The notes under the pieces: generated by a model
Seen by the model: the letters and a program-made list of their open reading frames with translations, nothing else
The model's database searches: none
Told to the model about the DNA's origin: nothing
Shown here: positions 45,373 to 55,210 of the stretch, piece after piece
Position numbering within the stretch: the stretch's first letter is position 1
How the letters are laid out: each line of letters starts with the position of its first letter
Position numbers and translations under genes: made by a program
Assembly: GCA_016748015.1 (NCBI GenBank)
Contig: JAAOMT010000762.1
Span: forward strand, 186,001 to 250,000
Source of the DNA: Geosiphon pyriformis
Taxonomy: Eukaryota > Glomeromycota > Glomeromycetes > Archaeosporales > Geosiphonaceae
Reading direction: 5' to 3'
DNA: 64,000 nucleotides

Positions 45373-47290
45373 GTGGTGACCACACCAAACACAGCAACTC
45401 TAGAATATTATCAGTCAATTTACACCTACTGCAAGCAAAGATTCAACATTCCAGACGGAATTGAAGTTGTCAAGAAATCAGTATACCAATATATTGAAAA
45501 CCATATCAACAATTATCTTTTTGGAAACTACAATATTTTAGAAGTTAGAAACAACCTCTACAATAATTTAATGCATTATTCATAATTGGGAACAGAAGAC
45601 CTGAACAGTGAAACACTTGCTACCTACTTCCAAGAACTTAATTTTAACATTATTGAGTACTGTAAAGAAAAATATCCAGTACAGTCTCAATACTCTATTG
45701 ACTTTGAATCAGAGACAAAAACAAGCAACAAAGGCAAACAAAAATTGAAGCAATACTCAAGAACCACTCCAAACATTCCAATACTACAAAAGACAACTGC
45801 CCAACACTTGTAAACACCTGAACAAGGAACCAGTGTCAAATTACCACTTTCTATTACACCATTTCCAATTTCACTTGCTCAACCACAAATACCAAGTTTA
45901 CTACTTAACCATTTCTCCAGACCAGAAGATTTTTAGTCACTTAAGAATCCTATTCAACAGCAGGAACCAATATCAACAAGTGCCAATATCATTGATTACT
46001 TACAAGAAAACGAAAGTAATCATTCAGAGAGTCTGGAAAGTGAAGAAACTGAATCAGAACAAGAAGAAACTACAGAAAATAAAGAAGAAATAACAACTGC
46101 TTATATTGCAAAGATTCCAGAATTTACTAGTGAAAATAATGATACCAGTCCTCAAGAATGGCTTGACAAAGTTCAAAAAGCAGGAAATGCAAATGATTGG
46201 ATTGCAACAAAAATGCTCAAAGCAATTCCATACTTCCTCCAAGGAACTGCAGGAGAATAGTTTGAAAATTTAGGAGAACTATTTGAAAACTGGCAAGCAT
46301 TCAAAGATGCTTTCTTACAACAATTCACTAACAACAACACTTCTATCACTCTCCACAATCACTTTCACAATATCAAACAAGAAACATCTGAAACTGTCAT
46401 GACCTATCTTGGAAGATTTAACAAACTTTTTCGACAGATTTGACAATTGGAAACCAATGATTACTATTCTGATGCCCAAATTTTGGATCAGTTCATAGCA
46501 GGACTAAAAGACAAATTGATTAAGAAAGTCCGTCCACATGCCCCAGAAAACTTAGCAACAGCTATTAAATATATAAAGAACTATAAAATGGCTATGGAAG
46601 AAGCAAACCACACCAAACTTGTTAACCTAGCTATTGAAGAAACCAGTTCAGCAGCTGAAGAGAAGATAGACCAACTTACAAAGAAAGTTGAAAGCTACTT
46701 CACAAACTAACAACAACAGCAACAACAACCACAAAAATATCAATCTCTACAACAATGCCACCAAAACAATTTTGGATCACCATCCAACAACCAATCTCAA
46801 AATTGTTATTATTGTGGAATTCCAGGACACTGGAAACGAGATTGCAGGAAACTACAAAGAGACCAACAAAACAGGAGTAATCAATGTTACTCTTTACCAC
46901 AACAATTTTATTACCAACCCCCACCACCAACTTATCACTCATCAAGACCACAAAATTAAAACAATTACTATTAACCAGCTCCACAACCAATGCAACAACA
47001 ATATCAGCAGCCTTTACCAAATTAGCAATATCAAACATCATCCACTCAATAATATCAAGTACCAACCAGAAGATTGGTCCAACAAAACCAATTCACACCA
47101 CAAAACCGTTTCTTAACAAACCACAACAGATTTAACCCCAATAATTAACTAGTTCTCCGAAATTCTGGTCAACAAAGGCTCACTCAGTTTCACATTCAAC
47201 CCAGTTATCTAACAATGCAAGAAGAATTGAATTTTCAACAAACTGCACTTTCTGAAAGTGAAGTTGCAACACCCAAACTCTTTCAATAAC
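45373..47290 (+). pseudogene. gag of family A chimeric element
   Basis: Starts at GTG in AAAGTGGTGACC (VTTPNTATLEYYQSIYT), with an in-frame stop upstream at 45349 and no ATG. The core at 46150-46440 reads PQEWLDKVQKAGNANDW, MLKAIPYFLQGTAGE, a stop, FENLGELFENWQAFKDAF and TVMTYLGRFNKLF. A second conserved half is at 46447-46708 (DAQILDQFIAGLKDKLIKKV). An intact CCHC knuckle (CYYCGIPGHWKRDC) is at 46804-46845, followed by a Gln/Pro-rich tail. Stops include TAA at 45583 (Gln in the 1.6 kb copy), TAG at 46258 (Trp in the 0.9 kb copy), TGA at 46441 and TAA at 46708. Confidence 0.85.
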
Positions 47291-47299
47291 ACTATTCCA

Positions 47300-47800
47300 C
47301 CAGCCTAAATTGCCCAAAATACCAACCTTTCAGATATATTCCCATTCGAATTTAAAGCAAATAAATCATCATTCTTGCTTAGTAATGCAGCAGCTAATAA
47401 ACAAAAAGCTATCACTGCCATGTACACTGAAGCTACAGTAGAAGGAAAACTCATTTGATTAATTCTAGACAGTGGATCAGCTAAAAGTATTATCACCTAC
47501 CAGTTAATGCAACAGCTTCAAAGAACTGTTGACAGACCAGCCCAAACTATAATTGTGACAGCAGATGGTATGAAAAAGATACCAGTAGGAGAAATTGACA
47601 ATTTCTCATTCACCATTGATGGAATTACCATTTCAGTCAAAGTCCTAGTCATGGATGCACCCCAATACCAAGCTCTGGTCGGAAATGATTGGCTTCTTAA
47701 GACCAATGCAAACTTGGACTGGGAAACTCAGGAATTAAAAATTTCATACCAAGGACAATACATCATAGTATTTGCTACTTGTAGAACTTTCAACAAATAA
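47300..47800 (+). pseudogene. aspartic protease of chimeric element
   Basis: The reading AMYTEATVEGKLI, TGA (47458-47460), LILDSGSAKSIITYQLM contains an intact retropepsin DSG. It continues VPVGEIDNFSF-like, VLVMDAPQYQALVGNDWLLK, and ends at a TAA near 47798. Only the TGA next to the active site interrupts it. Other copies have Lys at this codon. It is followed by the Cys-rich domain. Confidence 0.85.
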
Positions 47801-47929
47801 TCAGAAAAAGCCCCAGTATTTGAATTTGAAAAGGAAAAAGAAATGCCACTCACTGAAACCTACATGGCTCTTGGATCAACATTCAATTGGGCTGAGAAAA
47901 TAGAACAAAAGATTTTTGAAGAATCAAGA

Positions 47930-48610
47930 GAATGAAAGAAAGTTAAATATTCCACACCAAAACCATGAAAAGAACCACTATACATTTTACTAAAATGCAA
48001 AGATTACAAAAAGAAGCTTTCATTTATGGAAGTCTGTATTTCTCCAGAAGAGAAATATGAAAGTCATATCTGCTACTTCTGCAAAGCATGCCATAGAGAA
48101 CTATTTGGATCTCCAAAAAAAAGTGGAAAATGGGACAACACATCTTGCCTTATATGTGGAGATATGCTACCAGAAGAATGCAACTGAATTGATGTTACAA
48201 TGAGAGGAGGAGTATGTGATCAAACCTGTCAATATGCCCTGTTAATTTTGGAAAAAGTCAGAAGAAAAACACCCTTTGATGCAGCATACAACAGTGCTCT
48301 CAACAAACTCTACTACTATCCTCATGATGCTGAAATGATCTTTAATTTAGCAATGGCTTTAATTAATAGAGCCACACAGAAAGATGTCCACCAAATGAAA
48401 GAAGCTAAGTACATTGAATATACAATAAAATTAGCTGGATTTAATTATGAAGATGAAGTAGAAACATATCACCAAATTGCAAGCCACACATATCCAACCC
48501 AAAAAGCTCAAATTCAACAATTAGAGCAAATAAACATTCAATTGTGTGAAGAATGCATCATGCCTTGTGATGACAAATAGTGTCCAGAATGCTATGCTCT
48601 TAGCATTTTT
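47930..48610 (+). pseudogene. Cys-rich putative zinc domain (chimeric element, first copy)
   Basis: The best-preserved copy of the unfamiliar domain. At 48068-48260 it reads HICYFCKACHRELFG, KWDNTSCLICGDMLPEECN, TGA, then TMRGGVCDQTCQYALLILE. A helical part (FDAAYNSALNKLYYYPHDAE) follows, then LCEECIMPCDDK, a stop, and CPECYAL at 48540-48600. The spacing C-x2-C-x2-C, C-x2-C, C-x3-C, C-x2-C-x3-C and C-x2-C suggests two or more zinc sites in a cross-brace or treble-clef arrangement. The TGA at 48186 replaces the Trp seen in other copies. No named family is recognised. Confidence 0.65.
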
Positions 48611-49205
48611 TTGTCCAGCAAAAATGACCAGAAAGAAATTAAATTTGGAAAACCAGAAACAAAAGAAGAAACTGCAACCACACCAATCTATCTTACTGAA
48701 AACCAGTCTGCTATACAACTTAAATACTTTGACAACAATGAGCAAAGAATAAAACCAGAAAAAGCCCACGAAATTGATGCAGGATATAACCTCAAATATT
48801 CTGGCAAAGACACTTTGGTTCTTCAGCCAAAATCCTTAACCAAAATCAACCTCAAAATTGCTCTTGAAATATTACCAGAAGCAATGATACAAATTGCTTT
48901 TTGATCATCATTGGCAAGCAAAAAAATCAATGTTAGAGGAGGAGTTATAGATACAAGATATACTAAAAACATTACCATCATGTTACAAAATGAGACAGAC
49001 AAACCATTCAGGATTGAACATGCTGAAAAAATTGCCCAAGCAACTTACTTATTCTTAATCAACATTTCGGGTTTACAATCAGTAAAGAACAGAGAACAAT
49101 TGGGAAAAAGTGAAAGAGGAACTCAAGGTTTTGGTTCAACTGGACGATTTACAGTACCAGTAAACATAGCTCTCAATACACAGAATAAATCTCACCAGAT
49201 TCTTT
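48611..49205 (+). pseudogene. dUTPase-like domain (chimeric element, first copy)
   Basis: All five trimeric dUTPase motifs are readable. Motif 1 is HEIDAGYNLKYS at 48769-48804. Motif 2 is IQIAF, TGA (48902-48904), SSLASKK. Motif 3 is GGVIDTRYTKNI with the catalytic Asp near 48947. Motif 4 is AEKIAQATYLF. Motif 5 is ERGTQGFGSTGRF at 49108-49150, complete and Gly-rich. The stop falls at the motif-2 Arg. Without it the domain would be typical in length (about 140 residues). It would hydrolyse dUTP during reverse transcription. Confidence 0.85.
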
Positions 49206-49757
49206 AACTTCCCCAACTAATTACCATTTCATCTTTTGGTGAACATCATGAAATTTACACTTGTTCAAAACCCACCACTACTCAACAAATCTTTGAGTCC
49301 AATAAACAAATCTGTTTAAAGCATGAAATCTCAATCCCAAATGTTTATATTTCCAAAGGAATGAAAAAATTTTGAGTTATATTCTACAATCCCAACAATT
49401 ACCCTATTGTTTTATTAAATAAATTAGAGATTAAAATTATACATAGTAACATTTTTCAAGATGAAAACCCTTAAATTTTTTCTAATTTCATCGAAATTAT
49501 AAGACATATCCTACTTCCAAATCCAAATATCATTCCTACTACTGAAAACTACTACCTTTTGGAAGAAAAACTCTCTCAAATTAACATGAATCCCTTAGAA
49601 TCTCAACAACAAAGACAATTGAAACAACTGATAACTGAATTTGCAGATATATTTGCAAAAAACAACAATGATTTTGGAAAAACTGATATTGTTCAACACC
49701 AGATTCACACAGAAAATGCTTTACCAAAATAACAAGAAGCTTATTAAGTACCACCTG
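49206..49757 (+). pseudogene. linker up to RT start (chimeric element, first part)
   Basis: The reading ISSFGEHHEIYTCSKPTT, EISIPNVYISKGMKKF, EEKLSQINMNPLESQQQRQL, FADIFAKNNNDFGKTDIVQHQI then AY, stop, VPPA corresponds to the connection between dUTPase and RT, ending just before the RT HxFIxEEV block. At about 49758-49770 it breaks, and a second Cys-rich domain begins, so the RT of the first part is missing. Confidence 0.75.
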
Positions 49758-49769
49758 CCAGCCAGGCAG

Positions 49770-50270
49770 AGGAGGAATGTGTGATGCAACTTGCCAATAC
49801 ATGATCCTCATCTGTGACTGGGTAAGAGGAGGAATGCCATTTGAAGCAGCGTTCAACAGAGCGTTAAAAAGACTACAGCACTACTCACACGATGAGGACA
49901 AGTTGTACAACACCACACAAGCCAAAGTAAAAGAAGGAACCACCGAAGAAATACGACGTTGGAAAAAGTCAGCCGAAGTAGCCAACGAAGTTGCCAGCTA
50001 CAACATGTTCGACCCAGTGGATGAATTCCAGGACTACTACCAACAACTATGCCCCACTCAACAAGAGCAAGAACAATACCTTACCCAAATCAACACTTAC
50101 CTCTGCGAAAACTGTCTCATCCCATGCCAAAATCAGTGCTGTGAAGAGTATCAAAATGAAAGGGACTTAGAAAAAAAAATGGAAATTGAGAATCAGCAGT
50201 CTCAAAATCAATCAATAAATCAACAAGACTCACCTGACAGTCCTGAGTCAGAAAAATTTGTAGCCTATAC
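49770..50270 (+). pseudogene. Cys-rich putative zinc domain (second copy after junction)
   Basis: Open from 49777. It reads RGGMCDATCQYMILICDWVR, GMPFEAAFNRALKRLQHYSH, a helical linker, then LCENCLIPCQNQCCEEYQ at 50101-50155. The first half of the domain (the KWDN...CxxC block) is absent because the junction lies just before the Gly-Gly. Codon and base use are less AT-biased than in the first part, pointing to another subfamily. Confidence 0.7.
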
Positions 50271-50760
50271 CGACCTAGAACAGGTGACTGACATTCAATA
50301 TTTTGACAACAGGCACTTAGGAATAATACCCAAAAGAGTTCATCCAACTGATGCCGGATTCAATTTATGTTATCTGGAAGACCAATCCACAATGTTACCA
50401 CCCAGGAGCATCACCAAAATTGACCTAAAAATAGTGGTTGAAATTCCGCCAGGAATAATGGTTCAAATAGCGTCATGATCAAGCCTCGCAAAAAAAAGAA
50501 TAAGTGTTCAAGAAGGAGTAATTGACTCCAGATATACTGGAAATTTGATGGTTTTGCTACAGAACAATTCAGAAAAGCCTTATACCATTGAATTTAAGGA
50601 AAAGATTGCACAAGCAATTTTCCTACCATTGGTAAAAATTGGGAAATTCATGTCAGTGAAAAATTATAAGGAATTGTCACAAACAACGAAAGGAACTTTT
50701 GGTTTTGGATTGACAAGAAAAAAAATTGAAGCAAATTTTGCTGAAACAATAGAGGAAAAA
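50271..50760 (+). pseudogene. dUTPase-like domain (second copy after junction)
   Basis: Motif 1 is HPTDAGFNLCYL at 50341-50376. Motif 2 is VQIAS, TGA (50476-50478), SSLAKKR. Motif 3 is EGVIDSRYTGNLMVLLQNN. Motif 4 is FKEKIAQAIFLPLVKI. Motif 5 is shortened to KGTFGFGLTRKK. The only stop is at the motif-2 Arg. It differs at many residues from the copy 1.5 kb upstream, so this is not a recent tandem duplication. Confidence 0.85.
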
Positions 50761-52551
50761 GACAAAGTAATTAAAAATGAGCAGTCCATCACACTCCTAT
50801 CATATGAAAAATCAGAAATAAGAATAAAAAAGACAATTAAAGAAAAAGACCTAATATTTGAGCCCTACCCAGAAACTTGCCAACAGTTTCTCATAGGACT
50901 TACTAACCTTTTTATTCCAGCTGATAAAGCTTAATGGATAAAAATTCCTATCGCAAACACCACAGAAGAACCCATCTACATTCTGAAAGATACCATCATT
51001 GGATACCTTGGAACGGAGCTAGAAAACACATTAACACCACAAGAAATTCTAAATTTCCCAGAAATCACCCTCTACTGTGAACTTACTTCAATAAATTGGC
51101 AACAACCATTAGAATGCTATCAATTTACATCAGAAGAATTGGCCAAATTAAACATTGGAACAATGGATCCTGACCAACAGCAACAATTAAAAGCATTAAT
51201 TTTAAAATACTCTGATATATTTTCACAAAATGGCAAATTTGGAAGAACCAACTTGGTTCAACACCAAATCTCCACTGGAGACGCCAGACCTGAAAAACAA
51301 TGCGCTTACCATGTCCCACCAATGGAGCATAATTTTATCAGAGAAGAAGTCCAAAGCATGTTGGAAAAAGGAATAATACAACTATCAATGAGCCCATGGT
51401 CTTCACCAGTTGTTTTAGTAAAGAAAAAGAACAGAAAAATTAGATTTTGCGTTGACTATCACAAACTAAACAGCAAAACAACCAAAGACTCATACCCAAT
51501 ACTATTAATTGACAAAATTTTCAATGTTTTTGGAGAAGCAAAATGGTTTTCTATACTGGACTTGACCAGTGAGTACTGGCAAATAGAAATAGACCCAAAA
51601 GACAGGCATAAAACAGCATTCACAACACAAAATGGCAATTATGAGTTCAATGTAATGCCATTTGGATTAACAAACACTCCTACGACATTCCAAAGACTAA
51701 TAAACATAATTTACTTCAGAATTCTGTGGCAATCTATTGTTGTCTACTTGGATAATACAAATGTTTTCTCGTCAAAATTCATGAATCATCTCCAACATTT
51801 ACAACAAGTTTTTGAGAGATTGAGACATGCTGAACTTAAACTAAATCTAGAAAAATGTTTCTTTGGGAAAAATGAGCTAGCATTTTTAGGACACGTAGTT
51901 GAAAAAGATGGAATAAAACCAGATCCATCAAAAATAGACAAAGTGAAAAATTTTCCAGTATCTCAAAACGTTTCAGAAGTTAGAAGCTTTTTAGGACTCG
52001 CATCTTACTACTGCTGCTTTGTAGAAAACTTTTCAAACATTACCAAACTCCTTAATTACCTACTATCCAAAAATGTGAAGTTTGAATGGACTGAAGCACA
52101 ACAAAAAGCTTTTGAGTACCTTAGACAAAAGCTCATTGAATCACCAATAATGATCTATCCGAATTTTAACAAGAAATTCATTTTGGCCACAGATGTCTCT
52201 AGAACTGGACTTGGAGCCATTCTGTCACAAAAAAATGATAATAGAAGAGAATGTGTAATCATTTATGCCAGCAAAAGTCTCAGTACGGCAGAACAAAACT
52301 ACGCAGCACATGAACTTGAATGCTTAGCAGTAGTCTGGAGTTGTGTTCACTTTGACACATATTTACGGTACCAATCCTTTGAGATTATGACAGATCATAG
52401 AAGTCTGGTCTGGTTAAATAACAAGAAAGCACTAAAAAGAAAATATGCCAGATGGTTACAAATGTTAGCACTATATAATTATATTATCAAATACAAAGAA
52501 GGTACCAAAAATGCTAATGCTGACTGTTTGTCAAGAATGAGACACACATAA
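50761..52551 (+). pseudogene. Ty3/gypsy reverse transcriptase and RNase H, nearly intact
   Basis: The same frame as the dUTPase continues with a single TAA (50932-50934, after PADKA), then is open to 52551. RT blocks: MLEKGIIQLSMSPWSSPVVL, RFCVDYHKLN, FSILDLTSEYWQIEIDPKDR, NVMPFGLTNTPTTFQRL, the catalytic box YLDN at 51745-51756, then VFERLRHAELKLNLEKCFFG. The connection contains FLGLASYYCCFVENFS. RNase H blocks: ILATDVSRTGLGAILSQ, NYAAHELECLAVVWSC and EIMTDHRSLVWLNN, with the end block KEGTKNANADCLSRM. The Asp-Glu-Asp RNase H residues are present. Apart from the two upstream stops and YLDN it looks functional. Confidence 0.92.
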
Positions 52552-52859
52552 AAATTACCAACCCATCTGTTACAACAACAATGAACAACCACCTTTACAA
52601 AAACCTCAGCCAATACTTGGAAAAACCAATACTACATTCCATTCAAAAACAGTTTACAGAATTTTCAAAGCATTTGAAAACTGTTATAAATTATTGTTGG
52701 ACCCAATCATGAACATAATAACAACCAACAGTATTGGACAACTTACCAATTCGCAATTTCAAGAATTACAACAACAAATTAATAACACAGTATTGAACTA
52801 CTATAGTAACTTAGAATTTAATGAAGAAATTAACTTCAATTTCGACAGAGCTCAATTTT
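52552..52859 (+). pseudogene. integrase remnant and conserved C-terminal tail
   Basis: After RNase H one frame reads MNNHLYKNLSQYLEKPILHS then FTEFSKHLKTVIN, which looks like the start of the gypsy integrase region. A shifted frame then reads IGQLTNSQFQELQQQINNTV, LNYYSNLEFNEEIN, the post-integrase tail. The HHCC and DDE-core blocks found at 54.3-55.2 kb are absent. I infer an internal deletion near 52690. Confidence 0.6.
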
Positions 52860-52874
52860 GAAAGGAGGGGATAA
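52860..52874 (+). other. polypurine tract
   Basis: GAAAGGAGGGGATAA directly before TGTTATGG. This is the best-preserved plus-strand primer site of the window. Confidence 0.75.
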
Positions 52875-53740
52875 TGTTATGGTTTAAGAATTTAGCAAAA
52901 AGAATCATAAAAATAATACAAACTATTCAATCATAATATAGTGCAGTAATAATCTTAGAAAGGTAATGATTAACATAGTAGCAAACACCATCTCACAATA
53001 GTGGCAAGCACCAGTTTACAATAGCAGCCAACACCAACTGGTAATAGCAGCAAACACCAGGTTGAAATATCAAAAAGAAAGTATTACAATGTGTTTTCTC
53101 ATAAAACTACAAACATGTATATATACAGTAGTTTTAATATTGGGAAAAAAACAATCAAGTAATAAAAATCATAACTTATCAAGCAATAGATCCAATTTTA
53201 TCCAACAAACTCCACTTTAAATCATACTTTCAAATTAAATATCTCAAAAAATCTTTAAATCAAAAAGAAATGAAAAAGAATATTTAAAACTGAATTATCA
53301 CAACCCAAAGTATTAAGAAACTTACTTGTATTATTTATTGAATAAAACTATCATTCATCAACTGAATCTTTTGGAAGAATAATCCTTGATCAAGATTATT
53401 CACATTGTTACTAATTGATAAAAGCTTTATTGTAAGAATTAAAAAAAAAGTGCTAAAGACCATTAATATTCTGTATTTCTAGATTAGAGAAACACATTAG
53501 GCAATTGCAAAGATAGCCTCAGAGAAAACCCCAAACAGTGGGTAGATTTCAGTTCAGCCTCTGAAAAGGAGTACATAAACACACACAACAATTAGGAATT
53601 GAAGAATAACTTACATCACAACATTAAAAAAAAAGTCTTCAGTATAACAGTGACATTATCACACAAATAGAATTGAGGAACTCACAAAAGACTGATTGTA
53701 ATTAAAACGGGATATCAGCAATTAAATATAACAAGAAAAC
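52875..53740 (+). repeat. 3' LTR of chimeric element (type D), end uncertain
   Basis: It starts TGTTATGGTTTAAGAATTTAGC after the polypurine tract. It carries a four-unit 23-bp array and a TATATATA box (53117-53126). It differs from the type A LTR at the 5' end of the same element, so the two halves come from different subfamilies. No matching TAACA end could be fixed; the right boundary is between about 53600 and 53750. Confidence 0.55.
52977..53068 (+). repeat. 4 x 23-bp tandem repeat in LTR U3
   Basis: Four consecutive 23-mers, each beginning AGYRGCMARCACCA and ending near AAT (52977, 53000, 53023, 53046). They lie about 50 bp before the TATATATA box. They are probably promoter or enhancer units. 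Confidence 0.85.
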
Positions 53741-53960
53741 TATCCCATAATACCATCCTTTTCTTATTTTTGTTTCTGTATTATATCTTTTTTTTATTAA
53801 TTGTAATTTCTATTTGAGTTGTGGATTATTAAATTGCTTTAAATAATTGTTTTGAGAGATTTAGGATTTGATCTGAGAGATTTATGATGAAAGTTTTGTC
53901 ATTTTTTTTGCTGTTTTGACTGTTATATATACTTGAATTTTCCAATTAAATAATTGTATG
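53741..53960. other. AT-rich interval, no gene seen
   Basis: About 220 bp between the uncertain right end of the type D LTR and the first readable integrase residues of the leftward element. Its own 3' LTR is not seen. Confidence 0.4.
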
Positions 53961-55210
53961 TTAATTATGTTTTAATGACAATAATTGGTTCCAGATCTCA
54001 TGATATATTATCTAAATTAATTAATGGAATTTGTGTTTTTAGTTGAAATACAAATGATGATATTTCTTGTTTTGTATAATAAATTTTCAACTGATTTTTA
54101 TGTGCTATTTTTTTTAAAATTCTGTTTTCTAATTTTAATTTGTAAGCTCCATTGCCTAAAACTTTATATATGTAAAATAAACCATCTTATTTTGGATCAA
54201 ACTTTTTACTTCACTGTTTCTTAGTCTTTATATAATATAACAATATTTGGTTTCCAATCTTAAATTCAATTAATTGGTTAGGTAAATGATTATTATGTCT
54301 TTTTTTCTGTTGTTTTTAAGCTTTGCTAATATTGTTAGCTGCTGTTCTATGATTGTTTTCTAATTTTTCTATAAGCTAATATGTTTTTTGGTATAAGATA
54401 GCTTTAAAATTCTCTTTGGCAATTGTTTTTATTGGAAAAGAAGATATTTTTTATTCAATAGGTAGAGTGGCTTTTTTTTATAGACTAGTTCAAATAGTAT
54501 GAATTGGATAGTATTTTGCTTTAATGTTTGATATGTAAATAATACAGAAAGTATAAATAAGTCTTATTTTTGTGTATTTTTGTAACTTATTTTTGCTAAT
54601 ACTTTACACAGTGTTTGGTTAAATCATTCTACTAGTCTATTTGTTTGTGGATAATATGGTAACAATAAAAGTTGTTTTATTCCAAATTATTGGCTTAGTT
54701 CAGTTAACATATTATTAATAAAATGTGTTTCTTAATTAAATAACAATTTTTTTGGACATCTATGGCAGCAAATTAGATCTTGGTGTACAAATTCAGCTAT
54801 TGTTTTAGTGTTAATCACTCAGATTGCTTTGGCTTTTGACTATTTAATAAAGTAGTTTATAGCTACAGCTATATAACAATTTTTCTTGAATGTAATTGAG
54901 AAAAAACCAACCAAATCAATTCCTATTTATTAAATAAATTTCCAATTAAAATGGATCAAAGTGGTTTTATTGTTTTGGCTCTTTCTTTTTGTTGACATAA
55001 GTCACAGTTGAAAACATATTCAAAGATGTTTTTATATATCATTGGCCAATAGTATAGATTTGTGGTTCTCTTTAGAGTAGCATCTTTATTGAAATGTCTT
55101 ACAGTTAAGTCAGAGTACATACTGTACAAAACAGTTTTTTTTTGTTGTCTTTTATAACTTGTTATGAGGTAGTGCAGTTTTGGTGTTCTTAACAATATAG
55201 TTGGTTGTTT
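53960..55210 (-). pseudogene. Ty3/gypsy integrase, family A' copy 3
   Basis: Leftward integrase. The zinc-binding N-terminus at 55190-54956 reads SDLTVRHFNKDATLKRTTNL, YYWPMIYKNIFEYVFNCDLC and QQKERAK. The first His of the HHCC motif is lost and CxxC is present. The DDE core starts IGIDLVGFFSITFKKNCYIA then VAINYFIK (second block Asp to Asn), with the NNMLTELSQ region and YYPQTNRLVEWFNQTLCKVL carrying the catalytic Glu near 54630. Next is LFTYQTLKQNTIQF. TAG/TAA replace several Trp/Gln codons. It demonstrates that this lineage has integrase after RNase H. Confidence 0.82.

Noticed and set aside
47458-49376. Alternative genetic code (TGA as Trp) because of many in-frame TGA codons
   Set aside because: TGG is used normally at conserved Trp positions of the same ORFs, and some TGA codons stand at Arg or Lys positions. 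Decay of CGA and TGG explains them better.
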